This document shows, piece by piece, positions 43,734 through 54,535 of a DNA stretch of 64,000 nucleotides (positions are counted from its first letter, which is position 1; the number at the start of each line of letters is the position of its first letter). Location: positions 9,041,353 to 9,105,352 of the forward strand of contig NC_045141.1 in assembly GCF_008831285.2 (NCBI RefSeq), written 5' to 3'. The position numbers and the translations under genes are program-made. A model generated the notes under the pieces. That model was given only the letters and a program-made list of their open reading frames with translations. It had not been told where the DNA came from and did not search any database. The DNA is from Nymphaea colorata (taxonomy: Eukaryota; Streptophyta; Magnoliopsida; Nymphaeales; Nymphaeaceae).

Positions 43734-46700
43734 CGATTGCCGCTGCTTATAGTGCTGGTGGTGGCCGTGGCTGTGGCCTCGGCGGCGGTGGCGGTAGCGG
43801 CGGCGGAGATGGTGATGATTGTCCGAGAAAAGAGAAAAACAGAAGGGGGCCCTTCGGTTATACAGTTGGCCTTGTGACTCCAAAACGGGATGAGCGAACG
43901 GTTCTTTTTCAAACACCGGGGGCCCACTTCCTTCCGTGGATCGGCGTGGGCCCTCATGCTTTCAACTTTGCACGTACAACTTTGAAAAATCACCGGTGGC
44001 ACGGGGGTCGAAGCGTAGGCTCGAGCTAGACTCAACGCTCACCGTGCTCATCGTTAGAAATCAACACAGCATGGAGGTGGGGGCTTCTTGCTCGTTTTTA
44101 TCAAGCCTGTCTCATTAATTTTAATTTATTTAACTCGGTTAATTTCTTTGGTTGCTATTCGTTTAATTATTTTTTCATATATTTCAGTATTTCCAAGTTG
44201 AATTTAAACAAGTAGAGTTCTTGCGATCAACTCGTTCAACATTTCTAGCATATATTTAAACTTGCGCTCGTGTTTAAGAGTTGATTTTTATCAAGTAAGT
44301 TTGAATTGAGCTCTACCTGACTCGATTTATTGTGCAGTGGTACATGTAAAAGAACCTCTTATGTTTTAATACATTTAAACTTTTATGCAATGTTTGGATT
44401 ACATTAGTTTTATAGCAACTAATTTTAAAATGAATCAGTTTTTAAAAGTTGGCTTATGTATTTAGGAAATATGGTCACAGTTATCCATTCCCTTTTGAAA
44501 ATTAAAAATTAAGTTTTACCAAATGTAGCAAAAAACCATTTTTTAATCATCCAAACCCCTTAATTTTCCTCGTCTCACTTTTTCAAGGGTTTTCTTCTGC
44601 CACTGCCACATAGGCGATAAGTCTAGCCAAGAAGTGACAATAACAATTTTGGCTCGATATAACATGAATCTACTAAGTTACAAAAAATGATAACAATATC
44701 CCGTTTTATTGCATTTTTAACTTTTAAAATGACGTTAAAAATAGAACAATTTTCTTTTACTAGCCATTGTTTGCCGTGAGCATGTCCAACAAGTTTTAGT
44801 ATAGAGAAAATATGGTCGAGAGCTGCTTGCATGGCGCATCACATGGGGCGATATGTTCGACTGCGTTAGAAAGATTTTTTTTTTTTTTTAATTTTTGTTT
44901 TTGTCCGGTCCTAAATTAAAATTAATTTGATCATTCACAACTCCTCATATTCGTTCCGGTGTGTTAGGCTCCAAAAACAAAACCTGTTGCGAGATTTTAT
45001 AAGAGGGTTGAATCTTGGAGGAGGATAAGCAATGTTGGTTCTATGTAATGACCGTATTAACCCTATTTATAAAAAGAAAAATCATTTTGTATATGGACAA
45101 AAAAAGTAATGAAAAAGTTAAAGGTCAAAAAAGACATTCCTTATTAAAAAAAATTCTAAACGACCTTGACTCCCACCTTCTTCTTTCTTTTTTTTTTCAT
45201 TTTTTGGAGTGCATATATGGTGCCCACCACCCTAATTCCTTCTTCAGGGATGGAGGGAAGGGGGCCCACAGGGGCTTTGGCTTTTTTTTAGATTTTAAAA
45301 ATTTATATGTAAATAAAAAATTAGTTTAATATATATAAAAAATTGAAAATTTTTATTTCGGCCCCTATTAAAATCTTGAAACTATAGTTCCTGGCTCCAC
45401 CCCTACATTGCTCGACCTATACCATAAAATAAATGGAGTTCATGCCAATGTCTCGGGGTCAAATACATAACGAGTCAAGTCAAGTTTGTTTGAAGTAGGC
45501 ATGATAGCTTAATCCATAGATGACCTTTTTTTTTTCCCTCTCTTTCAAATACAAAGTTATGAGGCTTTTGTGTTGCAATATTTTTCTTTCCAGCTTTTGT
45601 GAATCAAGTTCCAAATTCAAAGTCGTTTCTTAATGTTGTTCTTTTCACATTCTTCCTGACAAGCCTAGATTTATACTAATCACAATCAAGCTGAAAGCGT
45701 TGCTCGGCTTGCCTGAGCCGGACTCGAGTTCTAGCCAAAACTCGAGTACAAGCCGAAATGTAGTCCGGACATTAGGGCTCGACAGTTACATATTGTTTAT
45801 CGCCCCCACTAGATTTGAGTAGCATTCACGGTTGTGGACCAATCCATGGAAGAGGGCCTTGAAGTGAAAGTTCTGTACAAAGGCGTGCCGGTCAAGCCAG
45901 ATAACATTTGATTAAAAGTATGATTAACCGTTCATTTCAAGATTCAAATTAACAAATGAATTTGCATTTTGAGTATAACAACTTGGTTCACTCCCACATT
46001 GCACTCAGGTTCCCGGTTTGATGGATCTCAACCAGTTCTTTAGTAGTTTCAGTTTTAAAATAAAAAAAAGACTAAAAGCCAAAACAACCAAGCACTTAAC
46101 AATTCATCATTTATAAGTTCTTCAAGATTTCCCACAACCTTGGATATAAAATTAACTTTTTTTTTAAGTGAGACATTGCAATCTACCACCTTAAGATACA
46201 AGTATCTGTGTATGTAGGACTAAGGTCCAATTATATATTGAAGACCACTATTATAACCCGACTTGCTCCCACACTAAGTATGGGCTCTTAATTTGGTGGA
46301 TCCAAACCTTCCTCCTAGTAGTTTCTTCTTCAGCCTCAAAAATGCTAAGAACCAAGACAACTAATTACTTAACAACACCATTTATAAGTCTTTTAAAATT
46401 CTTTACAATCTTGAACACGAGACTAAGTTTTTCAAAGTGAGACATAACATTGAAACCAACAATACAAAATGATGTAGGAAGTATGATCGTTATCCCCCAA
46501 AGTTAGTTAGGTCATGCATATTCAATCACAGATTGGGTTCACCATCAAAGGCAATCCAAATCCAAGCATTGTGTAACATCTACATCAATTCAATGGATGC
46601 AAGGCAACATAACCATGAATATGCATTCTTAAATGGATCAAAGTCTCTATTCATTGTCCACTAGATAATGTATTGCAATCAATAGTTGAAGTACAGCACA

Positions 46701-48639
46701 ACTATGAACAGACAACAAATTGAACCAACTCAGACTATGCCCTCAATCCACAAAATAATTCAGTCAAATATAGGGCAACCGTTATGCATTGACAACAAGT
46801 CCAGCCAACTCTACCTCGACTCAAACTCACTCGATAACGAACAAGTTGAGCTCATGCTTGATTTAAAACTCGAGTTATAAACGTAACTAGAACTCGACTC
46901 ATTAAACTCATTTTAATGTGTTTGATGATTCCTTCTCTGATTGTAAAAAGCTCAGAAAAATTAGAGACATTTATTGTAAACACCTGATTTTTAAGGGCAT
47001 TAAAAAGATTTTTTTTTTGAAAATATATCTTGTTAATTAAAATTTATTTATTTTTAGTAGGTCGTTACTGTTCCTTAATCTCTCTACAGCTATCGTTATC
47101 TTTACTTCTCATCTTTGTTTTCTTTTTATTCGTTCCTCCCTCCCTGCTACTTCGCAAGTCGTGAGGGGTGGGTGCGTCAAGCTCGTGCACGGTTGTTGAG
47201 GGCTGAATATGTTGTCTAAGTACGTTGCCCGCGTCTTCTTGTCTTGTTTATGCCTCTGGTTCGGTTTGAATAATTTTCAATACGTGATCTGTGTGTGTAT
47301 GATCAATATTAGAAAAGTGTTAGCATGAATGCTATGACTGACGGTGGTGGTGATACACACTTCCTTTGTGAGCATGATGTTTTTCCAACTTGTGAATATA
47401 TACGTCACAGCATAGATCGATGTTATGATCAAGATGCCTTTGCAATGTTTCCAACCTACGCATGTTTGGGAACTTATCTGGACCCATTTCTGCTACCTTT
47501 GTTTCTAGTGAGAACATGTCATACTTACATGATGCCACATCCATATGATATGTTCATTACATGTATACATCTGATTCATGATTTTTGTTACATGTCTATA
47601 ATCCATATTCACATGCACACATATTTCCTGATTTTCCTAGCTACAATTGAAATCATGAGAAGGGTTTCCCATGTCCTATTGATTCGTTTGTGCGCCCCTA
47701 CGTCTGCACCCTTATTTTCCCACCGGAACTTCGTGTCTATTGACCTGAACATGTAGAAATAAATAACAATAATTATAATGATAAAAAGAAAAAAAAAAAA
47801 AAAAAGATGTACCGAGGGTGGGTGATGAGTTTTTTTATAGTTTATAAACTCAATCTCAAAATCACCCCTAGCTTTGCATCTTCTTCCAGAACAATGTTAC
47901 CATGGGAAAATTGTTTGTGCTGCGCAAATTCTTTGAACATATTTACATAAATAGAGTTTGCTAATCGCAACTCAGCTTTGCAAATGTCTGGTTTCTGGCA
48001 AATTCTGGAAACAGGCCTCCTAAGCTGAAACTTAATCCTTACATCTCCTTGGGCTTTAAAAAACCTATGAGAAAGGAGTTTCTGTTATGTTCTCTATATA
48101 AGCCTAGTTTTCTTGATCAACTGAGATTTCATAGAGTAATTATGTTGGACTTTGAGGCTTAGTCTTGGAAAATTGAGATACCTTTTGGTTCCATTCTATT
48201 TTTATGCTGGTTCTATTGTGAGCTTATTACCGTTGACTGAATTGAATTGGGATCCTAAGTTGGGTATAGTTTAGCTTGTACGAGCTTATCATAACAAATT
48301 AAGTTCACACTTATCATCGATTTAGAGAATCAGTAGACTTGGATTTAGATCTCATTTATCTTAAAATGCATGTTTTGGTTCATGTAAGTTTAAATTCAAA
48401 TATGTTTTCACCAGGGATGCTCTGAATATCCATTGGTACATATTCTGTTTTATTCAAAATATGGTTCTTTATGAAAAACAGGTTTAAAATACATCACCCT
48501 GAATCTACTAGACTTTGAATCGGACCAAGGTTAATTAAATTAAGTTGTTTTTCAGAAATTTGTCATTTGGTGGTACGTTTGAAACTTGATGTGGCTTCGA
48601 TTCATGGAACCTTAAAATTTGTTTTACAAGAAAAAATAA
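43734..48639. other. MRS2 promoter side and intergenic sequence
   Basis: The first part (to about 44040) is GC-rich 5' UTR and promoter of MRS2 on the minus strand. Beyond it the DNA is AT-rich with no recognised gene. A possible MITE with TGTTTGGAT/ATCCAAAC ends lies near 44389-44560, and a diverged repeat with GGAGCCAGG-like ends at about 45240-45410. Isolated TCGAG/GAGCTC words occur near 45700 and 46850. An open stretch at 47325-47756 shows no protein family motif. Confidence 0.4.
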
Positions 48640-48759
48640 TCACTTTACAAAATCGACCCACCTTAAGAACCAACTTTTGAAAACACACTTTAGTTTAGAA
48701 ATTTTCTAAATAGCCTTTTTAAAAAAAAATTAAGCTTAACAATTCTCATCCTCTACAAG

Positions 48760-49686
48760 AAATTTCGTCCTCAAAATTTAACTTACCTCTTGATAAACAA
48801 ATGAAGGTATCTAGATCTCATCTCATCTTCTCATTCCCAAGTGGCATCTTGTTCTGCCATATTGAACCACTGTACCTTTACAAGTGATACAGTTTCTTAT
48901 TGAATTACCGAATCTTTTTGTATCATAATGCCTATCGGTTTCACTAAATAAGTCAGATCCTCATTTAACTGTATTGATTGTTCTTTAAGAACATGCGAAG
49001 GATCATGAATATATTTTCTCAACATCGATACATGAAACACATTATGAATTCTATTGGGTTATGTAGGCAATTCTAATCAATAGGCTACATCTCCAATTCT
49101 CTCTAAGATACCATATGGTCCAATATATCATGGACTGAATTTATTACCATGCCCAAATCTTGCTACTGCTTTCTAAGGCGATACCTTGAAAAAAACTGTC
49201 TCCCACTTCAACTTGACTTTATCTATAGCTATCTGTATCAGTTCTGGCTCTAAGAGTTTCCTCTCACCTACTTCATCCCAACATACTGGTGTCCGACATT
49301 TTTTACCATAAAGTATCTCATAAGGTGTCATCCCAATACTAGACTGAAAACTATTGACATATGCAAATTCTATAGAGGTAGGTATACATCACATGAGCAT
49401 TGACACAAGCACGTAACATATCTTCTAGTGTCTAAATCGTTCTTTTAGTTTGTCCATCTGTCTGTGGATGGAAGGCTATACTGAACCTCAATCTAGTTTC
49501 CATGAATAAATGCAAACTTGGCCAAAATTTAAGAGTGAAGCAAAGATTTCGATCAGACACTATCAACACTGGGGAACCATGCAATTTAGCAATTTCTTCT
49601 ACAAACAACTGTGCTAACCTATCAATAGTGGTTTTCCTCTTGATGCCTAAGAAATAGGCATATTTGGTAAGCCGGTCTACAATCAT
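48760..49686 (-). pseudogene. Gypsy-G integrase core and C-terminus
   Basis: MIVDRLTKYAYFLGIK carries the first Asp, VLIVSDRNLCFTLKFW the second, and FHPQTDGQTKRTI stands where FHPQTDGQTER is usual, so the catalytic Glu is Lys. The downstream part is broken; ATWE-like words and, close to the LTR, FEDE-type residues typical of the gypsy Pol end can be made out in other frames. Confidence 0.8.
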
Positions 49687-49819
49687 CCAAATAGTATTAC
49701 TTCTATTTGGAGAACATGGTAGACCTATGATAAAGTCAATGGTAATATGTTCTCATTCCACTTTGGTATAGAGAGGTTCGCACCATCCCCACATGCCTTT
49801 ATTGTTATGCTTTATTCAT

Positions 49820-50062
49820 CTAACATGTCAAGCATTTTGAAACATAGAATGCTATCTTTTTTTTCATACCAGGCCAACAATAACTATCTTTAAAATTTCG
49901 ATACATCTTCATACTACCCGGGTGCATTTCATATTTGGAGGTATGTGCTTCTTCCATAATAACATGCTTAAGTTTTGTGTCATTGGGCATTTGCAGTTTA
50001 GTTCCAATCATGAAAATATCGTCTTCCATTACCTTAAACTCTTGTTCTTCTCCTGTTTTCAC
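49820..50062 (-). pseudogene. Gypsy-G integrase zinc-binding domain
   Basis: [20 protein letters not shown] followed by [20 protein letters not shown] is the H2C2 zinc site of gypsy integrases (His, His, Cys, Cys all present). A stop precedes the core domain. Confidence 0.85.
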
Positions 50063-50131
50063 AATCTAAACTATCTTTTGCAAATTCTCATCAAGGACTT
50101 GTGATTCCCTTATTCGTTCATAAAAAATATG

Positions 50132-50473
50132 TTAAACATGTAGTTGTGCACATAAGATTCCCATGCTACTTATTTTTAGATCGGTCTTTAAAGATTGGAT
50201 CTCCAAAAGGGATGGAAGTCGTGTTGCCTTTATATAAGCGATAGCACATGAATTCTTTCGACTCAAAGCATCTACAACCTGGTTAACCTTATCATGGTGA
50301 TAATCAATGGTACAAACATAATTCTTAATCAATTCTAACCACAGTCTCTGTCTCATGTTCAACTCTTTCTGGCTAAGTAAATACTTTAAACTTTTATGAT
50401 CATTGTATATCTGACACTTTTTGCCATACAAGTGATGTCTCCAAATCTTCAAAGCGAAGACTGCAATTGTCAA
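50132..50473 (-). pseudogene. Gypsy-G RNase H
   Basis: [40 protein letters not shown] and VVDALSRK are standard gypsy RNase H words. The stretch is open to just before the integrase zinc domain. Confidence 0.87.
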
Positions 50474-50695
50474 TTCTAAATCATATATAGAATAATTTTC
50501 TTCATTCCCTTTTAGTTATCGGGATGCATAGGTGATCACCTTATCATTTTGCATTAAAACACAACCTAATCCCTTATGAGAAGCATAATTGCTTATGACA
50601 AACCCAACTCCTCTTCAGGCAAAGAAGTATTGGGCAGATATAAGTTTTTGTTTCAGTTTTTCAAACTTTTCTCACAAGCCGAATCCCACTCAAGC

Positions 50696-50911
50696 TTAAC
50701 ATTCTTTCTCGTCAACTGAGTTGAAGGAGAAGCCATAACAAAAAAATCTTTTAATAAACCTTCTATAATATCCGGCTAAGCCCAAGAAGCTATGAATTTC
50801 TGTATAAGAAGTGGGTTTCTCCCAATTAAACTCTCTCTCTCTCTCTCTCTCTCTTTGTCTTCCATGCCCTAGGAGATCAGGAGAAAACCATAACTTTCTA
50901 GCACAATTCAA
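50696..50911 (-). pseudogene. Gypsy-G RT/RNase H junction fragment
   Basis: SFLGLAGYYRRFIK is the highly conserved word just after the RT domain. Directly upstream a (GA)n run begins and RT is gone; YVDD-type sequence is absent. This marks the internal deletion border. Confidence 0.8.
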
Positions 50912-52066
50912 AATCTAATGGTCACGAGGATAAAATTTTGAACTATTAAACTCTTAAAATTAGTAGAACATGAATGTAATCACTACTTTCTACATGATAT
51001 GCAATGCATAATCAATAACGTGAATCTAACTTCTTCCTATCACACTGGGAACACAGAGGCTAAAATATAATCATGCTTAGCCGCTGCTCACAACTACTAT
51101 CTTCCTCAGATGAGAAAAGAAAAGAAAAGAAGATTCAAAGGATGAGTTCTACTGACTCAGTGAGCATCACACTATAAACTGATAATAATTGAAAACAAAT
51201 ACAAATTACAACAATTGAGAGAAATCTTGACATATGCAACTTTCAAGCATAATGAACTTTCTCATATCACTTTCTTACTTAAGTTCTCTCTGTTGCCTCA
51301 AGAGAGACTTGCTCTCTACTTGAGGTCCTACACTTGAAGGGCTTGCTCCTTCGTGGAATCTTGAGACTAGTGACCATCTTTCTTTTTATAGAGGACTTGC
51401 TCCTCCCCACCTCAACCTTAATTAGTACCCAACAACAATCCATACAGCTGCAGCCCTATTCAAGAATAACACAGAATTGAAAATTTTCTCTTTTCCCAAC
51501 ATTCTACACTCAATACTTCATTCTCAACCCATCCACACCTGTCTTCAAAGAAACAGCCCTCAAAAACTTAATCATATAGCCCCTTCAGCCCTTTATAGAC
51601 ATGAAATATCATTGCCATCATAAGTCACATGCTAAGACTAACAATAATCAGATTCCTCTATCATAAATTAACAAGCAAACGTTCAAATCTTGAATTTAAG
51701 AAGAAATTTTACATCTACTTGAACCAAAAGCTAAAATTCGAATGACCTTACCTTTTTTGTCGTTCTTCTCTTCCTTTATTTCTCAATCTCTTGTCTGCCC
51801 CCTTTCTACCTCATCTCTTCTCTCGTTCTCCCTCTTTCTCTTTTCTCTCCCGCTCTTGCTCTCTCGTTCTCTCTCCGTCTCCCTTTCTCATTCTCTCAAA
51901 CTCACTCTCTGTTTATGGTAAAAAAAGAGAGGAGGCACAAATGGTGCGATAAAACCCTCCCTTTTTGCACTTTATAAAATCAACCCACCTTAAAAGACTA
52001 ATATTTGAAAACACAATTTAGTTTAGAAATTTTCTAAATAGCTTCTTTTTTAAAGAAAAACTTGTG

Positions 52067-52790
52067 GGTTTTACACACACACTCTCTCTCTTTCACTCTG
52101 TGTATGTGTGTAACCCTCAATTGAAGTTTTTTGAAGGAGGACCAATGATCGATCGCTCGGTCAAAAGTTTCAGAAACTTCAAACGTGTGTTGAAACAAGA
52201 GTAGAACCCTCAATCTTTGAAAATTGAAACACTCAATCGAGGGTTTCAGGACCCTCTATCTTACGATTTACATTTTTATTTTTTGTTTATTTTGGTTTTT
52301 CTTAAATGGTATTATTCTTCCTTCCTAACAGCAACAACAAAAGCTAACGTGAAGTTTCCTCTTTTGCCTTGTTGCCATCTACCTCAATAGTAGGAAGACA
52401 CATTTCATTGCCCAACAAAAGCATCTCCAGCTTAAATGAGTCGAGTTTGAGCTTTGACAAAACCAACTGAACTTGAGCTGTGGCACAGTTGATCGGAGCT
52501 CGAGCTCAAGCTAATATTGTGGAGCTCGACTTGACTCATGTACATCTATAGTAATAACAATAGGACCTGAGTGAGTGAGTTGATGATAATGATTCTAAAG
52601 TCTGAAGGTGAAGGGATTTTCAAATTGGGTTGAAAATAGAATTGATCACACTCCTTTGTCAAACCCATTAGGAGGAGCCTATGGCTACTCTTTTATCTCA
52701 CACATCAGGCTGAGTCAGTTAACGTCTCTTTAGTTCCTACTCTATCCCTTTTTTCTTAGGTTTCATTACTCATTGGGCAAGTTCTCACCC
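52067..52790. other. Intergenic sequence with a TCGAG-family fragment
   Basis: There is a CACACACTCTCTC run at about 52071-52100. At about 52435-52550 words such as GAGCTCGAGCTCAAGC and a terminal CATGTACATCTATAG suggest a diverged member of the TCGAG-word MITE family. No gene was seen. Confidence 0.4.
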
Positions 52791-52798
52791 TTTTCAAC

Positions 52799-53303
52799 TA
52801 GGGGTGAACATGAGCCGAGTTGAGCCAGATCGAGCTTGGCTCGATGAATAAAACTCAGCTCAAGCTCAAGAATAGCTCGACAGAAGCAGCTCGAGCTCAA
52901 CTCGGCAATTGCGTATTGAGCTGCGGCCCGACTCAATCAAGGCTTGAAAAACTTGTTTGAATATTTAGACTATTACTTTGCCATAAATCGAGCTCGACTC
53001 GATTAAGGATCGACAAACTTGAATGAGCTTTCGTAAAAACTTACATAATTAATTAATGTCAATATACAGGTTTTTTAATTAAAAAACAAGTCGGATATTT
53101 AACAAATCACTACATGTCATTTTCGAGCCAAGTCGAGCTTTAACAGTTCAAGTTCAGTGGACTCGAACTCAACTCAATTATTTGAACGAGTCGACTCATG
53201 AACTCGAGTTTGACTTGTTAAGCAAATGACTCTGCTCGAACTCGTTTACGAGCTGAACTTTAACGAGTCAAGCTCGGGTAGCTCGCTTCCTTGTTTACCC
53301 CTA
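52799..53303. mobile_element. hAT-4: 505-bp hAT-type MITE with TCGAGCTCGA arrays
   Basis: Terminal inverted repeats TAGGGGTGAACA and TGTTTACCCCTA match at 11 of 12 positions. The 8-bp flanks are TTTTCAAC (52791-52798) and TTTTCAAT (53304-53311), 7 of 8 identical, as expected for a hAT duplication. Both halves are full of GAGCTCGA, CGAGTC and GACTCGA words; the AT-rich middle is plain. No transposase is encoded. Confidence 0.9.
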
Positions 53304-53311
53304 TTTTCAAT

Positions 53312-54493
53312 CCAACTTCCTTTGAATCCTTTATATTTCCTTTACATTGAATCCCCTCCCCAAACTTTTGCCAGCCCCTTCCCACAACTCTCGTTTCCAT
53401 GCATCTCATTGCATTCAGTCTAGCTCTTTCTTTTCTTAAAATTCTCTAACCAGTCTGATGCATGGACAGATGCAGTTTCTCACATTTACTTTAATTACTG
53501 TTTCTCCAGCCCTCCACTTCATATGTTAACCATATGTTGGCATTTTGTCATTATCAAACCTACCAAAACTCCAATTTGATTCAGAAGCCAAGGCTTCTCC
53601 ATGGCACCTTCCCCTACGCCCTCCCAATGTTTTCAGGATTTAGGGTTGCATCGGGGCTGAGTGTGGGAACACAGCACATTCAATTTTGAGCCAATGAGCA
53701 TAAGGGAATAACGCCCATGGGAACCAAATTAATAACGTGAAATTTCACAAGCACTAACTCAACCAACCAGCCATGTTATGCCCTTGAAGCAGACCACATC
53801 ATGACTGCATGGCTTCCCCAACTTCTTATCATGAAATGCTGAAACCCTTTTCCAGACAACTTTGATTGATTTAATGAAGTCACTTGTTAAGAATTGGCGG
53901 ACTCAAGATAGGTTCATTCATTGGTCATCTTTATTTGGTCGGCCCTCATTATGGCCTCTGCTGCATCTTTTAGATGATAAACATCTTTCTTTTATGAAAT
54001 ATGGGGACTGCTACTTCCACACACACACACACATATATTGAAAGTAGCCGGCTGCTAGATGATGTTAGATTACAAAATATTTAAAAACTGTCACTAGAAA
54101 CAAGTCCAAGGTAAGTACAAGAAAAATTTTATGGTAAGACGATGATTCATGATGTTTTCAATTACAGTTTATGTTACTTTAGCCACAATATATATATATA
54201 TATATATTGGGGAGGGAAAGAGAGAGGGAGATTGAGAGAAGAAATTGGTAGGGATAAGACATTTTCTGTACTAGACCTATAAAAATCACGCTGGTTGTTA
54301 CTCTTTCCACGATAGGGCCGAGAAAAGATCCAAGAGAAAAAGAAGATATGATATTTTAATAATCTAGCATTAATTAACAACTTTTTTCTTTTGATTTTCT
54401 CTCAACTATTCATGGTGAAAAAATCAATAATAAAGACGATTCCTTATGGCTATAGAACATAAGGGACTCCTAACTACAATTTTATTTTTTTCT

Positions 54494-54535
<42 letters not shown>

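Larger units (their letters stand above)
48640..52066 (-). mobile_element. Gypsy-G: Ty3/gypsy remnant with an internal deletion
   Basis: On the minus strand the order is RT end, RNase H, integrase zinc site, integrase core: RT/RNase H before integrase, which defines Ty3/gypsy. LTR ends are indicated by about 100 bp of matching sequence at 48640-48742 and 51968-52066 (both contain CCACCTTAA, TTTGAAAACACA and TTTAGAAATTTTCTAAATAG). Gag, protease and most of RT are missing. Full LTR borders could not be fixed. Confidence 0.75.

Noticed and set aside
43519-44118. Plus-strand open frames rich in Arg, Gly and Trp
   Set aside because: Shadows of MRS2 exon 1 and its GC-rich 5' region; no family motif.
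47325-47756. A 143-codon plus-strand open frame (MNAMTDGGGD...)
   Set aside because: No recognisable motif, rich in His/Ile/Tyr, and the opposite strand is also partly open. Not enough to call a gene.
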